64,000 bases of DNA from assembly GCA_019359035.1 (NCBI GenBank), contig JAHHIC010000050.1, positions 62,001 to 126,000 on the forward strand, given 5' to 3'. A program made the position numbers and the translations under genes. The DNA is from Scytonematopsis contorta HA4267-MV1 (GTDB lineage Bacteria; Cyanobacteriota; Cyanobacteriia; Cyanobacteriales; Nostocaceae). Position 1 is the stretch's first letter. The number at the start of each line of letters is the position of its first letter. The notes below the pieces were generated by a model. That model was given only the letters and a program-made list of their open reading frames with translations, did not search any database and was not told the origin of the DNA. Below are positions 61,144 to 64,000 of this stretch, in pieces.

Positions 61144-61719
61144 ATGACTAATAAATACAAAATACAGTATTTATTTCAAATAGCAGTTACATTTTTGAAA
61201 CTTGGAAGTATCGCGTTTGGTGGTATGCCAGTTATGATATCGATGCTAGAACAAGAATTTGTGTTTAATCCAAATATAGAAATTCAAGCTATCGGTGAAA
61301 ATATCTCACCCGATAATGCTGAAAGGTTAGTGGGAATGGTTGATTTAGTTGTAGATTGCGCTCCACTGTTTCAAGAACGTTATTCTATGAACGCAGAAGC
61401 AGTCCGTCAGCGAAAACCAATTATTGAGTGCGCTATGTACGAACTAGAAGCTCAAATCACCACTATTATCCCCGGAGAAACACCATGCTTATCTTGCTTA
61501 TATCCAGAACCTTCAAGCGTTTGGAAGCGACAGTTTCCTGTTTTTGGAGCTGTTTCCGGAATGGTTGGTTGTTTAGGAGCAATGGAAGCAATTAAGGTTC
61601 TTTCTCAAATTGGTGAACCTCTTAAAGGAAGTTTATTGACTTGCAATCTACGTGAAATGACTTTCCGCAAATTTAAGATTTATCGTGACCACAATTGTTC
61701 TGTTTGCGGACATATATAA
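61144..61719 (+). CDS. Chimeric frame: ChrA-like N-terminus fused to a ThiF/HesA C-terminal half
   Basis: 191 residues. The first 40 (FLKLGSIAFGGMPVMISMLE) are the opening of a CHR chromate transporter. From about residue 43 the sequence switches to the second half of a MoeB/HesA protein: VDLVVDCAPLFQERYSMNAE, GETPCLSCLYPEP and CSVCGH. The adenylation loop is absent, so neither parent activity is expected. It probably arose by a deletion joining two neighbouring genes; the frame and RBS (ATGGAGGTAAATATTAAAG) survived. It could bind the partner as a decoy, but that is speculative. Confidence 0.7.
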   Translation: MTNKYKIQYLFQIAVTFLKLGSIAFGGMPVMISMLEQEFVFNPNIEIQAIGENISPDNAERLVGMVDLVVDCAPLFQERYSMNAEAVRQRKPIIECAMYELEAQITTIIPGETPCLSCLYPEPSSVWKRQFPVFGAVSGMVGCLGAMEAIKVLSQIGEPLKGSLLTCNLREMTFRKFKIYRDHNCSVCGHI

Positions 61720-61753
61720 AAAAATACATGTAAACAATACACTTTTTACTAAT

Positions 61754-62572
61754 ATGCAAATTTCTAATTACGTAAAATTACTGCCATTATTATGTTTGTT
61801 TGTAGTTGGTTGTGGTCAAGCAAACTCATTTTCTAGTTCAGCAACACCACCGCAAACAAATTTAACGATATCCGCTGCTACTAGTCTCAAAGAATCAATG
61901 ACGGATATCCAGAAAATCTATCAGCAAGAAAAACCGAACGTTAATATTACTTACAATTTTGGTTCAGCTGGAGCATTACAACAACAAATTCAACAAGGTG
62001 TACCAGTTGATGTTTTTATCTCTGCTGCTTCTAAACAAGTTGATGCTTTGCAAAAGCAAGGACTTTTGTTAGACGATAGCCGAAAAAATTTGCTGCAAAA
62101 CAAAGTTGTGTTGATAGTACCTAAGACAGCTACCAATATTTCTAACTTTCAAGATTTACTAAAAGCAGATGTCAAAAAAGTCGCTTTAGGTGAACCTGGT
62201 AGCGTACCTGTAGGTAAATATGCTGAGGAAACTTTGAATTTTTTGGGTATTTCCCAACTTATTAAACAAAAAGCAGTCTTCGCAAAAGATGTTCGTCAGG
62301 TTGTAACTTATGTGGAAACAGGTAATGTAGATGCTGGGATAGTTTACGAAACAGAAGCTAAACAATCAGATAAAGTTAAAATTGTCGCTACAGCACCAGA
62401 AAATTCTCACTCTCCTATTATCTATCCGGTAGCAGTACTAAAAAATAGTAAAGACGCAGCAGCAGCAAAAGAATTTGTTGAATTTCTGAGAAGTGAGAAA
62501 GCGGGGAATGTGTTTGAAAAATATGGGTTTATTCTAACTAAAAAATCTCCCAATAGTTCGACATCTTATTAA
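61754..62572 (+). CDS. modA: Molybdate-binding lipoprotein
   Basis: 272 residues from ATG 61754 (the frame opens at 61685). Lipoprotein signal with lipobox (LLCLFVVGCGQ). Conserved ligand segments: LTISAATSLKESMTDIQKIY, FGSAGALQQQIQQGVPVDVF, and DVRQVVTYVETGNVDAGIVY. It binds molybdate or tungstate outside the inner membrane and delivers it to the ModBC transporter encoded 21 bases downstream. Confidence 0.93.
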   Translation: MQISNYVKLLPLLCLFVVGCGQANSFSSSATPPQTNLTISAATSLKESMTDIQKIYQQEKPNVNITYNFGSAGALQQQIQQGVPVDVFISAASKQVDALQKQGLLLDDSRKNLLQNKVVLIVPKTATNISNFQDLLKADVKKVALGEPGSVPVGKYAEETLNFLGISQLIKQKAVFAKDVRQVVTYVETGNVDAGIVYETEAKQSDKVKIVATAPENSHSPIIYPVAVLKNSKDAAAAKEFVEFLRSEKAGNVFEKYGFILTKKSPNSSTSY

Positions 62573-62593
62573 TTATTAATAAGGAATTATCTC

Positions 62594-64000
62594 ATGAATG
62601 ATTTTGATTTATCTCCTTTATGGATATCTTTAAAAACTTCTTTTGCAGCAACTTTTATTACTTTCTTTTTAGGAATTGCAGTTGCTTACTGGATGGCTAA
62701 TTACAAAGGAAATAAGAGAGGATTGGTTGACGGTTTGTTAACTTTACCGATGGTTTTACCTCCAACAGTATTGGGATTCTTTTTACTGGTAATATTTGGT
62801 CAACATAGTTTAATTGGAAAGATATTGCGACAGTTAGGAATAAGCATCATCTTTTCTTGGACAGCGACGGTAATTGCATCAACAGTTGTTGCTTTTCCGT
62901 TAATGTATAAAACGGTAATGGGAGCTTTTCAACAAATTGACCAAAATCTGTTGTGTGCTGCTAGGACTTTAGGTGCTTCTGAATGGACTGTATTTTGGAG
63001 AGTTTCCCTCCCTTTGGCAATGCCTGGAATTGTTGCTGGAACTATTCTAGCTTTCGCTCGCGCTTTAGGGGAGTTTGGTGCTACCTTAATGTTAGCAGGA
63101 AATATCCCAGGAAAAACTCAAACTATTCCTATTGCTATATTTTTTGCATCAGAAGGTGGTCAGATGCATCAAGCATATGCTTGGGTGATAATAATTGTAG
63201 CAATTTCCTTAGGGGTCATGGTTGCTGTAGATTATTTATCTAACCAACAACAATGGAGGTTTCATAAAAGAGTTAATAAGCGTAATTTATCTTTTTTGAA
63301 CAAATTACTGAACTTAAAATTTTGGAGTTTTCTGCAATCTAAAATAAATATTTTTTTTAAGTATTGTTATCAGCTTATTTATCCAAAATCTAGAGCCAAA
63401 AAAATTATATATAAAAAAACATCTTCTTGCTTGGAGATGGATATAGAAAAGCAAAACACAGGTTTTACACTTGGTGTTGCGTTCAATACCAATAACGACC
63501 CCTTAGGGCTTTTGGGAGCATCTGGTTCTGGTAAAAGTATGACTCTTCGTTGTCTTGCTGGTTTAGAAACTCCCACCAAGGGTAAAATTGTTTTAAATGG
63601 ACGAGTGTTATTCGACTCCGAACAAAATATAAATCTACCTTCTAGATTTCGCAGAGTAGGCTTTGTATTTCAGAATTACGCTCTGTTTCCTCACATGACA
63701 GTAGTTGAAAATATTGCTTTTGGATTGGAGTATGGACAACTATCTAAACAACAACTTTTATCAAGAACAGATAAACAACTACGAGTAGCAAATAAAATCG
63801 TCACCTTTCATTTAGAAGGTTTAGAAAATCGCTATCCTCATCAACTTTCGGGTGGTCAACAGCAACGAGTCGCTTTGGCTAGAGCTTTAGCAATTGAACC
63901 AGAAGCTCTCCTCCTGGATGAACCTTTTTCCGCTCTTGATGCCTATTTGCGTAGCTGTATCCAAAATCAGTTATTAGAAATTCTTTCAACTTACCAAGGT
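62594..64000 (+). CDS. modBC: ModBC fusion: molybdate ABC transporter permease plus ATPase (3' end outside window)
   Basis: At least 469 residues, still open at the window end. Residues 1-215 are the permease, with membrane spans and the EAA-like loop AARTLGASEWTVFWRVSLPL, then ALGEFGATLMLAGN typical of ModB. From about residue 280 the ATPase begins: LLGASGSGKSMTLRCLAGLE (Walker A), FVFQNYALFPHMTV (Q-loop), LSGGQQQRVALARAL (signature) and ALLLDEPFSALD (Walker B). The permease-ATPase fusion is usual in cyanobacteria. An ATG at 62594 follows AAGGAATTATCTC. Confidence 0.95.
   Translation, partial: MNDFDLSPLWISLKTSFAATFITFFLGIAVAYWMANYKGNKRGLVDGLLTLPMVLPPTVLGFFLLVIFGQHSLIGKILRQLGISIIFSWTATVIASTVVAFPLMYKTVMGAFQQIDQNLLCAARTLGASEWTVFWRVSLPLAMPGIVAGTILAFARALGEFGATLMLAGNIPGKTQTIPIAIFFASEGGQMHQAYAWVIIIVAISLGVMVAVDYLSNQQQWRFHKRVNKRNLSFLNKLLNLKFWSFLQSKINIFFKYCYQLIYPKSRAKKIIYKKTSSCLEMDIEKQNTGFTLGVAFNTNNDPLGLLGASGSGKSMTLRCLAGLETPTKGKIVLNGRVLFDSEQNINLPSRFRRVGFVFQNYALFPHMTVVENIAFGLEYGQLSKQQLLSRTDKQLRVANKIVTFHLEGLENRYPHQLSGGQQQRVALARALAIEPEALLLDEPFSALDAYLRSCIQNQLLEILSTYQG

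Noticed and set aside
59974-61719. Thiamine (ThiS/ThiF) biosynthesis locus
   Set aside because: No other thi gene is near, and the molybdate transporter genes favour a MoaD/MoeB reading; thiamine cannot be fully excluded.

Overview
The window is bacterial, AT-rich and intron-free. It looks like a chromosomal segment of a filamentous, probably heterocyst-forming cyanobacterium of the Nostocales. The evidence is several Uma2-family genes, a PAP/fibrillin gene, a DUF3082 gene, a fused ModBC transporter gene, filamentous-haemagglutinin-type exoproteins, a PEP-CTERM protein, and long intergenic spacers full of dispersed palindromes. I cannot name the species. No rRNA, tRNA or CRISPR locus was recognised.

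Layout. 0-9 kb: end of an aspartoacylase gene, a short-chain dehydrogenase, an N-acylglucosamine 2-epimerase, an N-acetylhexosamine-kinase-like gene followed closely by a DOMON-like gene, and on the minus strand an unusual protein joining a calmodulin-like four-EF-hand module to an Erv/ALR-type sulfhydryl-oxidase-like domain. 9-11 kb: Uma2 and restriction-modification debris. 11-22 kb: a purine (urate) catabolism cluster: HpxO-type urate hydroxylase, OHCU decarboxylase, guanine deaminase, M20 amidohydrolase of the allantoate/carbamoyl type, PuuE-type allantoinase and 5-hydroxyisourate hydrolase, plus an AtzF-C-terminal-like protein. Together they would take guanine and urate towards ureidoglycolate and ammonia; xanthine dehydrogenase is not in the window. 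The cluster is interrupted at 14.8-18.3 kb by a mobile-looking segment carrying two DUF4351/Rpn-like genes around a DUF433 gene and a truncated DUF5615 gene.

22-31 kb: a REP array beside a RAYT-type transposase inside a long inverted repeat, a PEP-CTERM protein, a large TpsA-like exoprotein, then a second copy of the DUF4351/Rpn-like segment holding different cargo (EAD1, SAV_2336-like and FGE-like remnants). 31-41 kb: a cell-wall amidase, a CrtI-type carotene desaturase, small cyanobacterial proteins and a tandem triplication of a two-gene peptidoglycan-binding module. 41-50 kb: ispE and rsmA on the same strand, separated by about 6 kb of accessory genes that include an FGE-sulfatase-like protein whose C-terminus has the codon signature of a diversity-generating-retroelement variable region.

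50-57 kb: a frameshifted Uma2 gene, an STAND/TPR remnant bracketed by two copies of an unfamiliar inverted-repeat element whose terminal repeats (about 121-123 bp) are tandemly amplified, and two tandem 58-residue double-glycine-leader peptides directly upstream of a subtilisin-like protease. 58-64 kb: a decayed TpsA gene, then MoaD-like, MoeB/HesA-like, a chimeric ChrA-ThiF open frame, ModA and a ModBC fusion running off the end, which form a molybdenum-related locus.

The most interesting signals are the calmodulin/Erv fusion, the amplified inverted-repeat element, the duplicated peptide pair with its protease, the putative DGR target, and the duplicated Rpn-flanked segments with exchanged cargo. 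All functions are read from sequence alone; no search was run.
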